From: Armigeres subalbatus
Lineage: Eukaryota; Arthropoda; Insecta; Diptera; Culicidae
Direction of reading: 5' to 3'
Length of the DNA stretch: 64,000 nucleotides
NCBI RefSeq assembly: GCF_024139115.2
Contig: NC_085140.1
Location: 161,288,452-161,352,451, forward strand
In this document: in pieces, positions 34,322 through 46,341 of the stretch
Layout: each line of letters begins with the position of its first letter
How positions within the stretch are numbered: position 1 is the stretch's first letter
Program-made: the position numbers and the translations under genes
The notes under the pieces: generated by a model
What the model saw: the letters and a program-made list of their open reading frames with translations, nothing else
Database searches by the model: none
What the model was told of the DNA's origin: nothing

Positions 34322-35999
34322 ATGCTAAAATTTGTTCTAAAGGGAGCCATCAATAGATTACATAATGAAGCGACGGTTTCATTTCTAGGTACCGAAGATT
34401 GTTCATAGCTTACGAAATGGAACCACCAAGAAATCTCAAGTTTCGTTTTGATTGTTGGTACACCCAACCAGAGAATGCAATATTTTATTAAAATCTTACT
34501 TCAGCTTCGCGTACAGTTTGCCAAATTTGGGACATATGCACAGATTGCAATAAGTAAATGGCAGGCCCTTGCATTAGGTCCCCGGTCACGAGAAAATAAG
34601 AACTGGTTATGTGTTTGTATCTACATTGAATCTATTTTTACACTTCCCCATCGAGAAATGGAATGCTGTATACTTCAACCTGAGTCACCCTATAAAAAAA
34701 TCTGCCAAAGACGGGTGTTGAACCTGGAGTCCAGGTTCTGGTCCAGGTCCTGGACCCTCCACACTTAGCGCATCTCGACTGACGCGTTTACCATCTGGAC
34801 TACTATACCAGACGAGAACGGAAGCGACCAAAGGCTATCATAATCCACGTTTCATGCTATGTGGATGTGAGAATCATCATATAATGGCAAGTGGAAATGT
34901 AAAACTTGTGTTTTTTTCCGTCATCAAGCTGGAATCGGGAAGATTGTGTGAGTCAAAGTTATATTGCTGTACATCTCCATATACTTGTTCTAGGAGGACC
35001 CAACGAGATTCGTTTGGATGTATTGATTGAAACCATATATGTATTGATATAAACCATAATATACAAGAAAAAATATTTTAGGCTCTTTTTAGTGGAATGT
35101 ATAAACCAACTTAATGCAATGAGCTGGATTAACAAGCATGACATTCTCTGATCAGTTTGCATGCGAGAATTGATTCAAAATGTTTATTACAAAAAATGTC
35201 ACACAAAATTGTTTTGGGTGTACAACACCCGAGAAACACACATGTTCTGAATATTTTTTTTTATTTTATGCGATTCAATTTGTGCAGCTAAATCAATGTG
35301 AATTGTGCTTTTATGGTAGTGAATGTGAAAAGTGTGAAGATGTTGATGATTTTTGAGGAGTGAGTAGTAAAAAATAAAAAGTGATAAATGAGAATTAAGT
35401 TAAGAAGGAAAATTTCTCCCTTTCTTCTTCTAGAGTGCTTTGAGGATAGATATGTGCAAAAGAGAGCCTCCCTTTGGTTTCATTCTCTTTCTGATATACT
35501 CCAAAACTATACAAAAGTGAATTTCAGATTTACTGGCAGATATCTGAAGACAATAGCTTTGTCTAGCGTGATGAGGTGAAAATGTAGCAGACAATGCAAA
35601 ACTAACCGATCTAAAGAGCGTGCAACACTAACCAAACGTGTGAACAAAGAGATTCTCTCTTTCGCACGTACGAACTATTCTCAAAGCAATCTTTACACAC
35701 TAAGAACTAAGACGTGGTACTTCTCAAGGTAAAAATGACGTGAGAAATTGAAAGTGGAAAGTGAGACGTCTCACTTCTTAGTGAGAAGTGAAGTGAGACG
35801 TGTCTCTTAATAGAGAAAATTGAAGTGAAAAATAAGAAGTAAGAGATAAAAAGGGAAAAAAGAAAAGTAAGAAATAAAAAGCGAGAAGGAATAAGCAGTC
35901 AGGATGGGAAGAAAAAGTTTTAGTAAAAAACTATAAAATCCGGAAAAATATCGCGAAATTATGTAATGAATTCTTCTTTATTTTCCAGATGAATTCTTT
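34322..35999. other. Unassigned; purine-rich tract 35735-35900
   Basis: No gene. Between 35735 and 35900 there is a degenerate AAGTGAGA / GAGACGTCTCACTTC region that is partly palindromic. A similar sequence with TTCTTACTTCTTACTTC and its inverse lies at 44395-44525. Confidence 0.4.
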
Positions 36000-36660
36000 C
36001 ACGTATTGATGAAATAATTTTTGGAAATCTCTTCAAAATGGTTTTGCATAACTTTTCGGAATTTAGCCGGAAAATTCTTCGTAATATATTTAGGGTGTTC
36101 GTCGCAAACTCTTCTAGCTTTCGTTGGGAAACTATTTAAAATATCTGTGGAAAACTGTTCAAAATGTTCTCGAGTAGCTCTTCGGTATTACCTCAAAAAC
36201 TCTCAGAAAACTTCTCGGGATGTTTTCCAAAAAATCTTTTGGAAATTCTTCAGATTTTCTTCGAACACTCATTGGAATTTCCTCGAGAAAGTCTTCGAAA
36301 TTTCCTTGGAAAACTCTTTGGAAATTTTATCGGGAAACTTTTCTGAATGTCTTTGGGAACCCATCGCAATTCCTCGGGAATCTCAAATTTTTTGGGGATA
36401 CTCTACGATTTTTTTTGACGAATTTTCCAAAATTCTTCGGAATTCCCTCAGAAAACTATGCGAAATTTTCTTGGGAAATTCCTTGGAATGTCTTTGGAAA
36501 CTATTCAGAATTTCATCGGGAAAAGCTTCCGAATTTCCTAAGCAGAAGTTTCTGGATTTGTTCGATAAATTTCACTAAAATCTCGCGGATATCTTCGAAA
36601 AGTCCTCGGCATAATCTTCGGAATTCCTGTGGGAGAATTCTTTGAAATTTTGTCGGGATA
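36000..36660. repeat. Minisatellite with ~24-30-bp GGAAATTC/TCGGAA units
   Basis: Degenerate units around TTCTTCGGAATTTCCTCGGG repeat across the interval. A 185-residue open frame runs through it (rich in Phe, Ser, Asn, Leu, Glu) but simply translates the repeat. The same unit occurs at 59145-59355 and 59860-60235. Confidence 0.75.
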
Positions 36661-36749
36661 TTCGAGACAGCGGCAAACCGATGTTAAAATGTCGGCAGCA
36701 GCGTAGCGACAAAAACTACTGGCGGCGGTGTCGAACACCTGTAGTTATA

Positions 36750-37095
36750 GGGCCGGTTCAATAAACCGCACTTTCGGCCAAACGACTTATTCGGCCAGGC
36801 TATGTTTTCAGCTGAAAGACATTTTAGGCCGTGTAACCCTTCGGTCAAATGACATTTCCAGCTAAATGGCCCTTTCTGCCAAGGGACCATTTCGATCAAA
36901 TGACCGGTTCGGCCAAATGTCTCTTTCGGCCGAAAGTCCTTTTCGGTCGTAAGTCGCTTTCTGCCAAACGCCTTGGCTGTGTGTCACTTCGGCCAATTAA
37001 CATTTTCGGTCAAACCATTTTCGGCGAAACAAACTTTCGTACAACTCGGTCAAATGTAATTCGTCCAGATGATTGTCGGCTGAAAGACCCTGTTC
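36750..37095. repeat. GGCCGAA/TTCGGCC minisatellite, long array
   Basis: Some 14-16 degenerate units of about 20-24 bases, such as CATTTCGGCCAAATGAC. Both TTCGGCC and TTCGGTC variants occur. No coding role is apparent. Confidence 0.8.
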
Positions 37096-37677
37096 TATTA
37101 TAGGAAGTTTGTTCCAGCTGTACAAATTCATTGTTGCGTTTGAAGCGTGCTTACAGCGGCACACTAGGAGTTAACTTTATGAAATCAGTATGGCGAAAGG
37201 CATCTATGGTTCAATTTCTCAAAATTAAGCTCCTTCATCGAAAAAATTATTTGGTAAGCGTAATAGCGGACACTTTTATACATAACCGGTACCAAATACC
37301 GTGCGGGACCGAAATCCGTACAGCACCGAAATCCGTCCACCTCATGAGATATCAATAAATTAAAGGAGGTTAAAGGTAATTAATGTAGGAATAATTAATC
37401 TTATCCTGTTCAGATACTTGACAGTAAGCTTTTAGAGCATAGAATTGAAAAGAAGGCTTTGAAATTAAAACAACAAAAATCAAAAACAAATCTTCACCCA
37501 CCAAACGCGGAGTTTTTGCCGCCATTTTGTTTTCGGGTAGAACATAATTGCACCAAAAGTAACTTTGTTTTAATTTTTAATTGCAAATCATTACATAAGA
37601 TAAGCGGAATACAAATCGAAGGGGTCGCTTCTCTAGGTGCGTATCGAACTATTCACAGTGTTTCAATTTAAATATTT
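37096..37677. other. Unassigned
   Basis: Nothing recognised before the Feilai SINE. Confidence 0.35.
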
Positions 37678-37992
37678 AGTTAAGAAATAGGGGCCCTCCT
37701 TAGCCGTGCGGTAAGACGCACGGCTACAAAGCAAGACCATGCTGAGGGTGGCTGGGTTCGATTCCCGGTGCCGGTCTAGGCAATTTTCGGATTGGAAATT
37801 GTCTCGACTTCCCTGGGCATAAAAGTATCATCGTGTTAGCCTCATGATATACGAATGCAAAAATGGTAACTTGGCTTTGAAACCTCGCAGTTAATAACTG
37901 TGGAAGTGCTTAATGAACACTAAGCTGCGAGGCGGCTCTGCCCCAGTGTTGGGATGTAATGCCAATAAGAAGAAGAAGAAGTTAAGAAATAG
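37678..37992 (+). mobile_element. Complete Feilai-type SINE
   Basis: Flanked by the duplication AGTTAAGAAATAG at 37678-37690 and 37980-37992. The tRNA-related head has CTTAGCCGTGCGGTAAGACG and B box GGGTTCGATTCCC; the body runs through TGTCTCGACTTCCCTGGGCA, GTTAGCCTCATGATATACGA, AAGCTGCGAGGCGGCTCTG and GGGATGTAATGCC, with an (AAG)n tail. Best reference copy in the window, about 290 bp. RNA polymerase III transcribed and LINE-mobilised by family knowledge. Confidence 0.88.
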
Positions 37993-38106
37993 CTGTACGG
38001 ATTTTGATCCTTTGATTCGAAATCCGTCCACGGTGGACGGATTTCGTGTCAGGAGTAGTTGATTTAATTCATTATTTGATCATGTCTTTCGTAGTTTTTA
38101 ATGAGT

Positions 38107-38950
38107 AAATGTGAAACACTTCAAAATGGGTGCTTGGTGGCCTTGTGTCACTGCTTCTGCCTCATAAGCAGGAGATTAAGGGTTTGATCCCTGGCCCTTT
38201 CCAATTTCCTATTAGATAATTTCGTTAATCATATAACTCAATCTCTTTGCAAATCAAATTCTCATTACTAGCAAGTATGATTCTAAATATAGAATTGTTA
38301 TAAAAAGCTGCCTGTTACTCAGTAGCAGTAAATAAAAATGTAAAAATAGATTGGTATTCATTTGTACCCGCATACGAATGCTATATACGGTCGCTATGCT
38401 CGTGCAGGCCTCATACGAGTAAGAATGTGTGAGGTTGATGTGCGGGTAGCGATGGTGTGGTAGACGTGTGCGTGGTATTAGAATCCAATAGCATTCAAAT
38501 TCTAATTGTAAAAAAAATGAATCCCATTAGAATTCACTTTAATACTTTCTCATTACTCTAGTACTTCTAATTCACATTCATATATTCCTATCCCATAGAT
38601 CGCATCACTTATCAAAGTGAATCCAGATAATATATCCCTTCATACTAACACAATATCCTATCTTAAGACTATCGTGGAGATGCAGAGGTATACTCGGTCT
38701 CTAGTAGCAACGAGAGACGAACTAATAATCCTTCCTTCCCTTGATGACCGTAAGGACGTGGCCGGCGCCGTAATTGACTTAGTAAAAATGCATTGAATTT
38801 CCGAAATTTGCACATTGAGAATGATAGCTAAACCCAAGCAATTGGTTCCCTGTGCAATTTCGCAAGTTCTAATCAATCACGGAGTAGCAATTACGAATTG
38901 TACGGTTATCCTGCTCATGCTCATGCTCATGCTCTAAATGTGAAACACTT
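38107..38950 (+). mobile_element. Met-tRNA-like SINE, long copy with hexamer tail
   Basis: The 15-base repeat AAATGTGAAACACTT flanks the unit at 38107-38121 and 38936-38950. The head at about 38131-38201 carries GCTTGGTGGCCTTGTGTCAC, anticodon arm TGC-CTCATAA-GCA (CAT) and B-box-like GGTTTGATCCC. The unit ends in (TGCTCA)n at about 38911-38935. An internal block ATCCTTCCTTCCC... GTAAGGACGTGGCC matches the SINE at 33870-34296. At 814 bp it is about twice the length of that copy, so it may hold an extra insertion between about 38250 and 38590. Confidence 0.7.
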
Positions 38951-41900
38951 AAAAAGTAGAAGCCTTCATGCGCCTGTGTCAGTGACAAACGTTTTATTTA
39001 CATTCGATTCCTATTTTCTAATGACTTTTTCATATACTAAGGTGCTTAAATGTACGGATTTCGATGCCCCACGGTAGTTTTTCATGAAAAGTTCCTAATT
39101 TTGAGAAAACCCGCGTTAGACGTCCATCGCCATACACATTTCTGGCGGATAACTCATGATATGCGCAATACGATAACGCCTGGATGCTGGCAGTGACGGG
39201 TAGTAAACCAGTTTAATAACGTGCGATCAATCATTTTACTAGATGCCGGAACTTACGTCAAAGTAGCGCAAAAAGAAAAATTGATTTGTGGGTGGGATCG
39301 CTGTCGTGTGATCGATGGATGTGACAAGGTCAGGGTTGTAAATATTCGGCTGCACTGGATGAAGGTGATGTTTTTTTATATCATTTTTTTAATTTTCTTC
39401 CTGCTTTGAAATCAACCTCACATTCCCGGAGAGGCAGAAAAGTAAACAACAGAACCCACATCACCCACTGCGCCGCGAAGATGAAATTTACCACAGTAAA
39501 ATGTACACATTCACCCAGCAAATTGAAAAAAATCACCACGCGTTTAAATGGGCCACTCACAGTCATACGGTAAAGCGCGAACTGAGCAGCATGTCAGAGC
39601 GACTTGTGAGTGGCTGAATGCGAAATTGAATTGTCGGTGTTGGAAATGATTTTTCGGCTGCACCCAGTCGCACTCACCACGGCGGCGATGAAGGCGACTG
39701 CAGATTATACTGAGATCCATGTTTTTCACTGCATTGACTGTGAAATATTTCTACCCTGGACAAGGTGCTCCAAATGTTGCGCATTTATGCTGTAGAAGTT
39801 CGACGCCGTGTGGCACAGGCCATGTTCGTAACGAAAATCCTCAATTGTCGACTCTCCAACAAAACTTAACAGGATGATTTTTTATGCTCACATGCGCCCT
39901 CTGAGAGGGAGGGTTTTCATTCTGCTTGATGCTTGAAATAGTCGTTATAATCAGCATGGTTCAGTTCGATATAACCTTTCGATTTTAACCTTTCGGAACT
40001 TGCATAGTCCTGGACCACTAACGCAGTCCCGCCGCGTTTGTGAAGGACAAGCGCTTTTTATAACGGTGCGAGTTCCGGAAGGTTATCCAACCGCCAGCTA
40101 TTCTACTAGCTTTCGTAACACACTTTCGAGGCACCAATTGACCACCGTAGATTACTAAGTTCTGTTTATAGTAATGATTTCTTGTGTATTCTATGTGTAT
40201 CTGTTATCCATGTATGCCATTTTTTTGCGTCATTTTTATCCTTGTAGTCATTAAGACATTGGGTGTCAGATGATGATTATTATTATCAAATAAATACATA
40301 AATAAATAATGAAAGCTCAAGATGATGATGATTCTTTGCCTAGTTTTTCAAAGGCTCAGAGGGTCTGACACCAAGCTCCCTGAATTTCCGAAGGATCAGT
40401 CAATTTCCATTGTTTCGCAAATAACATCTATGTCAATCTTTAATATCTTTAAAATGAGAAGATAAATAGAATATTAACATTTAGTTTGCTTAAACATTCA
40501 AATGGTGCCGCTTCATCTTGCAGCAACATATCCAGAACGAATTGAACAGATTTACTCAGTCCCAGGCCGAACAACTCGCGAAAAGCAACGAATCAAAGGG
40601 CAGCGCTGCCTACTCGCGCTGGTGCCTAGATATCTGCATTGGCGAATCTGTACTACATCAGAAGGTAATCCCGCTGAGCTGTTCGGTGAACGTACGACAC
40701 GAAGCCAGCTGCTCGCTGCAAACGATGATGATTATCAGAAATTATTGGGGTATTCAATTGATCTCGAGATGAAAGCATTCGCTGCTCTGCCACACTTCCG
40801 AGTATTATTGCGGGCAGTGCACATTGCTCCTGATGGTGATGGTTATGCGATTACGTCGATAATTCGGTATGTAATCGTACATTTTAGTAGCCGAGACGTG
40901 TGCAGAAAGGCGGATTGATAGATTGGGCAAATGCTTTTGATGCAAGTATTTACCATCGCCTTAGAGCTGGAGCAAATTCTGATTGATTTTTCAACTATGA
41001 CTAATTGACGACATGAATTTTAACACTGAGAATATAACGAGCCACATATTTTAAATAATCCTCTCACAATTGCATTTCTTCCTCGTAACACGTTCCAAAT
41101 TGAACCTGATAAATTTGCTTTCCTAACGCCGGCCGCAAGTTAAACGGTTGTAATAAATTTGTCCATAAAACTGCAACGGCAATTAAAAACTAATTAAGAC
41201 ATCTGCCTGACTTAATTACAAAGTCGTAATAATCGACTGGAAGCAATTTTATTACCATGTTTGCTACCGTCTCAACGAACGAAGCGGGGAGCGTGCGCCA
41301 GCAATCAACCACACGCTATGGTCTACAATCGTAGACAGTTAGTTATAATCCCTCCGATATGATCCTGCATTCCAGTCCGAGTGTATGTTTGCTTGTTTGC
41401 ATCTTAATTACAATTGGCGCGAAAGTTTCTTTTCCACCCCACCGCGCGCAGACCACGAACCGGAATGGAAGCAGAGTACACAGGACTTTTCCACGGCAAG
41501 TTCTTCGGACATGGCGAAACAATTTACCCTCCTCTGTCGTGTCTCAGCAGGTTGCTGCTAATTTTATTAGTCGGTCGGTGAATGCCGGCAGATGTGGAGT
41601 CTGAAGCTGGTTAAAACTGTTAAGTCCTTGAAGGAGAAAAAAAATGAAACGGTATCATCCCATTCTTTACATTTGGAGTAGTCTGTTCTTTTCTTACAAC
41701 TTTGCCAGCAGTTTTCAAACAATAGTTCCTCATAATATCTGAGTTATAAACTCCCTGAACTAACCTATCCCTAGCAATTTTTAGGCATTTCCAATCTTTC
41801 TACCCTTCTTTGTCATACTTTTTGAATTATAAATTTTACCCGAGAACTCTTGGTTTCACTGCCAGCATGAATGAATTCAACAGTTCTGGGAAGTTTACAA

Positions 41901-43654
41901 GACGGGTTAAATAACGACAGGATTCGTTTGCAAAACTACCAGAGAATGTTTGATTCAGATTTCCAGTTTATTCGCTAAAGTTGCGTAACGCCATCGCCGA
42001 ACAGAATTACGAAAATCGCAGCCGACAAAGACACTTCTAATATGTGGGGCATGCTGTAGGAATGCGCAAACAATGTTTTGATATAGCAATGACTTAGTCG
42101 CAAATTGCGATATCAATAAGAATATGGTACTTTACAAATTGAAAGGGAAGCGGGATACAGAGGTGATCAACCGCTGCGGATATCATAAACCGTCTATTCT
42201 ATTTGCGAAGCTTTTCAACATCCCTGTGCGCAACGATGATGTCGTCGAAGCGCAGTCCGGTGCAACTTTAATTGGTATAATTAAAGCTTTATGACTTGTT
42301 GAATCTACAATCTCCAGCCAGGTTCCTACTTACTGCTTAGACTTGTTGTTATGTGTCCTGCAGCGAAATAGGCACGGTAGTAGCAACCACGGTGTCCGCC
42401 AGGGATGAATGGGTATCTTGCGCTAGTTTTTCTGCATTTTTCAACCGGTTTCTATTTCTTGTGGTTGACTTTTATCGTTTGTTTACTCTCCGTACACCTG
42501 ATTCCACTGGTCTTGGTAGGTTATCTACGGAAAAGTGTGACTTTGTAGCTGAGCGATATTTTATTGTCACCAGCAAACTTTCAATTGTGGCAAATTTAAG
42601 AAATATGACATCCGGCCGGGTATTACAAGTCGCTACTGGGATCAAACGACAAAGCTACTTGGCAACTGAAAATTCGTGTATTCTAGCTACGCATCAATCC
42701 ACTGATGCGTCATGTCTAAAGATAAATGATGAGCTATTTGATAAATCGTCAACCTACCGGTCTACTAACGACAATAACATGCCACGACGACAAAGACATG
42801 TACAATACCATCTGGGGGAGTAACCACGCAGCGCCATATCAACGCCTCTGGGCTACGTTCTGCTCGCCAGCCGGTGCACTGTCAGGAAAATTAATACGCT
42901 TCGGGAAGTTTTTCAAAATTTATATTTCATATTTCAGCGAACCATTTTTAAACAAGAAATTCGAGCTCATTTTGCCAGAACTAACGTTTTCGAGGGAAAT
43001 AGACAACCGCGCGCCACGCAAGAAGGAGAACCTTCCGTTGAAGGATGGCCACAGTCAGTAGCTGCAGCGGGGGCTCGTTGATTCACAAAAAAAATCACCC
43101 AACTTCGTCAACGTCAACTCTCTCCGGCTCAGCTCCTACTCGCCGCCTTGCTAGAAGACCCTGAAGGCTTTCAATCCCAAGCTCTGCGCCATTCAATGAC
43201 AATGTCAAAGCTAGCAACGATGACGACGACGACGAATACGGCCACGAGCAACAAGCAGCAGAATGAGTAGCAGTGTGGCATCGGCAGCAGCAGGTGAACG
43301 ACAAGTCGCGGATGTCTGCTCGGGCACCGAGCGGAGGCCCTCCAGAAAATGCGAAAAATTATCAATGACACGATCCTATATTTGTCACATTCGTAAACAA
43401 TCGATTCGGAGGATTTTTTGTTGTATCCATTAAGCATTTATATTTATAGTTTTCCTTCCTTTAGAAGTCAGGTGCTTATTTCCCACGCACCATATCTATG
43501 AATCTTGTCACAGGAGAAGCTCCTCTTGAAAAAAAAGCAAAATCCATAGCATTTTCTAAAAATTAAAAGGCCCAAATAGATTAAAAACCATCTTAAAAAA
43601 ATAAAAATAAACCAAACAAATAAGCACATTAGCATATTTTTCATATCAAGTTTT
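38951..43654. other. Large unassigned interval
   Basis: No recognised protein domain. 40000-40310 ends in AAATAAATACATAAATAAAT and looks like a LINE 3' end, without coding sequence to confirm it. Moderately open stretches at 40502-40918 and 42353-43060, and a CA/CG-rich stretch at 43100-43340 with a GACGACGACGAC tract, are candidates for host exons or UTRs, but I see no conserved motif or convincing splice structure. Confidence 0.4.
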
Positions 43655-44025
43655 TGCCTCTCCTGTATGCTAAGTATTCCGAAAGACTATAAGATCACTC
43701 CAAAACCAAACGTTAATAGAATACCCATAGTGGTATATACCAATCGATTCAACTCGACGAATTAAGGTAATGTTTGTTTGTGTGTGCATGTGTACAAAAA
43801 TGTGACTTTCTTGTACTTAACTTTACGCGATTTACTCGCAACGTGATGCATTGGATGCGGATGGTGGTGTTTTTCCTATGGAAAAACAAAACATTAAGTT
43901 TTTGCCAAAAGTCCCCATTTGGGAAAAAACGCGATAGTTGCAATGCATTAAAATGAATGCGAAGAAATGTGAAATTGGATGCGAAGAAATGTAAATTGAT
44001 GGAGAAAAATAAAAAAAAAACAGTT
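43655..44025. mobile_element. Family X remnant
   Basis: Degenerate TTTTTGCCTCTCCTGTATGC, AAGACTATAAGATCACTCCA, CATAGTGGTATATACCAATC, CTCGACGAATTAAGG, a short TG-rich stretch, then GAATGCGAAGAAATGTGAAA-like sequence. Same order as in the other copies; diverged and probably old. Confidence 0.6.
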
Positions 44026-44084
44026 GGGGTCTTGCGAGCAAAAGCGTGGGATTGACAATCCGAAGAAGACGTCTTCGATACTCG

Positions 44085-44300
44085 ATCTGGTCTAACTTGT
44101 TTTTGGGTGGGAAACATTCTCGATGCTCATCTGGTCGAATGACGTTTGGCCGACCGATCTTTATGGCCGAACGACCGAAAATTAAGGAAAATCTTATTTG
44201 GCTTAAAATGTCGTTTGGGCGTAATCGTCGTTTGACAGAACAGGTCATTTGGTCAGAAATATCATTGCTTTGAATGGTTCATATGGCCAAACAAATGATA
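44085..44300. repeat. GGCCGAA minisatellite, third array
   Basis: Units such as ACGTTTGGCCGACC, ATGGCCGAACGACC, TCATTTGGTCAGAA and CATATGGCCAAACA spaced about 20-22 bases apart. Confidence 0.65.
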
Positions 44301-45160
44301 TAACCAAGAAAATCATTCAAACAAACATGTCACACGGCCTTTTACTGGCGAAAGGAACCGATGCGCCAGCCGAAATACAGCAAAGCCAAATTATTTCTTT
44401 TTTCTCAATCCCCATTTCTTACTTCTTACTTCTATCTCTTCACTTCTTATTCTTCATTTCGCACAGTGGAAATCAAAACTAAGAAGTAAAAAGTGAGAAA
44501 TAGGAAGTTATAAGTAGATCTCACTTCTAATACTTTACTCTTAACATTTGGCGATTGATCCATTGTAAACATCTTAACATTTGTGCTGATTTTAATACAG
44601 TTCTGAAGAAAAACCTCACAAAGTCGGTATACAATTTTTGCATAGGGTGGTTGTACCAATCGTCACCATACATAAGAACAACTGTTTTTTTCAATAAGTA
44701 AAAGGCATGTGGGTGGACTTTATATATCAAGCGAAAGGTTTTACTTCCTGCTCCTTAATTTATTCCATAATAGGAACGCATGCGCCAGTTGTGGCACTAT
44801 TCTTAATTTTGGCTCCTTATTTGGCAAATCCCATTGTTTTCTTATGGGATTAGCCAAATTGGGACCGCTAGTGCAACAACTGGTGCAAAGGACGTCAAAA
44901 TTAAGAAAAATCATTTTTTTTCAATTATGCTTTGCTTCTTTTGGAGGACATCAAAGGTGTTATCGTATCACCGGCATCGCAGGCCATATGTCCAACCTAT
45001 TTCTATTTATACTCCGTGTAGTTTACAATCGTGCTCTTCTTTATCGACCTGTATATATTTTATTTAAAAATCTGCCATAGAGACTTGTTGTTATGTTTCT
45101 TTTTACGTCCGTAGACTTAGCTTTCTTTTATAGTCATGCTGACTTTCCCTGTATAAAGGG
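44301..45160. other. Unassigned; pyrimidine/purine mirror-like tract
   Basis: 44395-44525 has CTTACTTCTTACTTC on one side and AGAAGTAAAAAGTGAGAA on the other, an inverted arrangement similar to the tract at 35735-35900. No gene. Confidence 0.35.
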
Positions 45161-45162
45161 CT

Positions 45163-45233
45163 GTGGAGGGGGTGGGAATAGAACCCATAACCATCTGATT
45201 CAGAGTCAGATGTGTAGACAACTACCCTTCAAC
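45163..45233 (-). mobile_element. Gln-tRNA-like sequence
   Basis: Minus strand: A-box-like GAAGGGTAGTTGTCTACAC, anticodon arm TCTGA-CTCTGAA-TCAGA with CTG at the anticodon, and B box GGGTTCTATTCCC. The 3' acceptor strand CCCCTCC has no matching 5' strand, so it is a retroposed head. It is joined directly to the tail of the hammerhead-like repeat at 45236-45308. Confidence 0.65.
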
Positions 45234-45235
45234 GG

Positions 45236-45308
45236 CTACGGTCTTGAAGGATTGAATCAAGATGTATATTTGTCCGTCGTTTCACCACGGGGATGGTATA
45301 TTCATCAG
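45236..45308 (-). repeat. Hammerhead-like repeat, copy 2
   Basis: On the minus strand CTGATGA (45308-45302) is followed by a possible short stem ACCA/TGGT, then GAAAC (45283-45279), then GACGGACAAATATACATCTT and a degenerate CTTCAAGACCGTAGCCG. This is the same order as at 63376-63460. The stem is weaker and offset here, so catalytic activity is doubtful. Confidence 0.5.
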
Positions 45309-45325
45309 GGAAAAAATAATGTTGT

Positions 45326-46341
45326 TTGTTCCTAGTCTATTTTTTTGTCTAACGTTAACTGTCAAATCACTAACAAATAATGCGAATTTCTTTCAGACAC
45401 CGTTTCGTTTGCAAACAAATAATAACAAAATGGATTTTATTTATGAAAATTATTATGACGATGATAACAAATTATCTTTTTTTTCTATTTTTGTCGATGT
45501 ACAACTGCCATTCGTTTGTTTTTATGGCGGAAGCTAGTGAAAAATAAGATTGAACTTCATGCGCCGGCAAAAAAAAATCTAGTCATGGGAAATACATTGA
45601 GAATGATTGTTGCTACAGAGCGATTCTCTGGGAAATCGAAGGTCGAATTATTTTTGTATTTTCTGATTTCTCTGATATACATACATTTATACATTCTTTG
45701 AGGTGAAACAACATAATTTGCATCATTGGTTTGCCATTTTGACTCTAGCCTTAATTTTGACAAGGGCCCAAGCAAAAACACCTTAAACACTTTCAAAAAG
45801 CTGTATCTTGAAAACGGCTTGTCCGATCGTTTTGATGTCTTCGGTAATAATTTAGGTAATCATTGGGGCTATGTGAAAAAATATACACTGTGAAAAGAAA
45901 ATTGTTCAATTATTGAAAATAAAAACTAAAAATCGATTTTCTCAAAAACGGAATTTTTCAATATTTTTTATTTTTTGATATGTTGTAGCAGATTAAGTAA
46001 CTTGGGCTCGAGAAATTGAGAAAGAAACTACACAAGTAACCATGAAGCTTTATATGCTTGCAAATGATACAGCCAGATAAAAATTTACGAAAATAAAAAA
46101 ATATATATATATAAAATTGAAATCTCGAAAAATATCATGATTTCACAGAGAATTGCTCTACAACAGCATGAATGCCCACTAAATCCATTGGTACTTTGCC
46201 CAAGTTACTCATTTGGCCACATTATGGCCAGATGTTGTGGCTTTATTCGACCGTTGAAAGTGAAACAGAATTTATTACGCTCTTCATCACAACCATACCC
46301 AACCAGAAGACGGTAACAGATTCATATCAGAACTTTTTTTC
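45326..46341. other. Unassigned
   Basis: AT-rich. CTGTATCTTGAAAACGGCTT with GTCCGATCG near 45803 is a phrase I associate with dispersed insect repeats, but no borders can be set. Confidence 0.35.

Noticed and set aside
36021..36645. Open frames of 185 and 141 residues
   Set aside because: Both run through a minisatellite whose unit length keeps frames open; the residues simply repeat the DNA unit.
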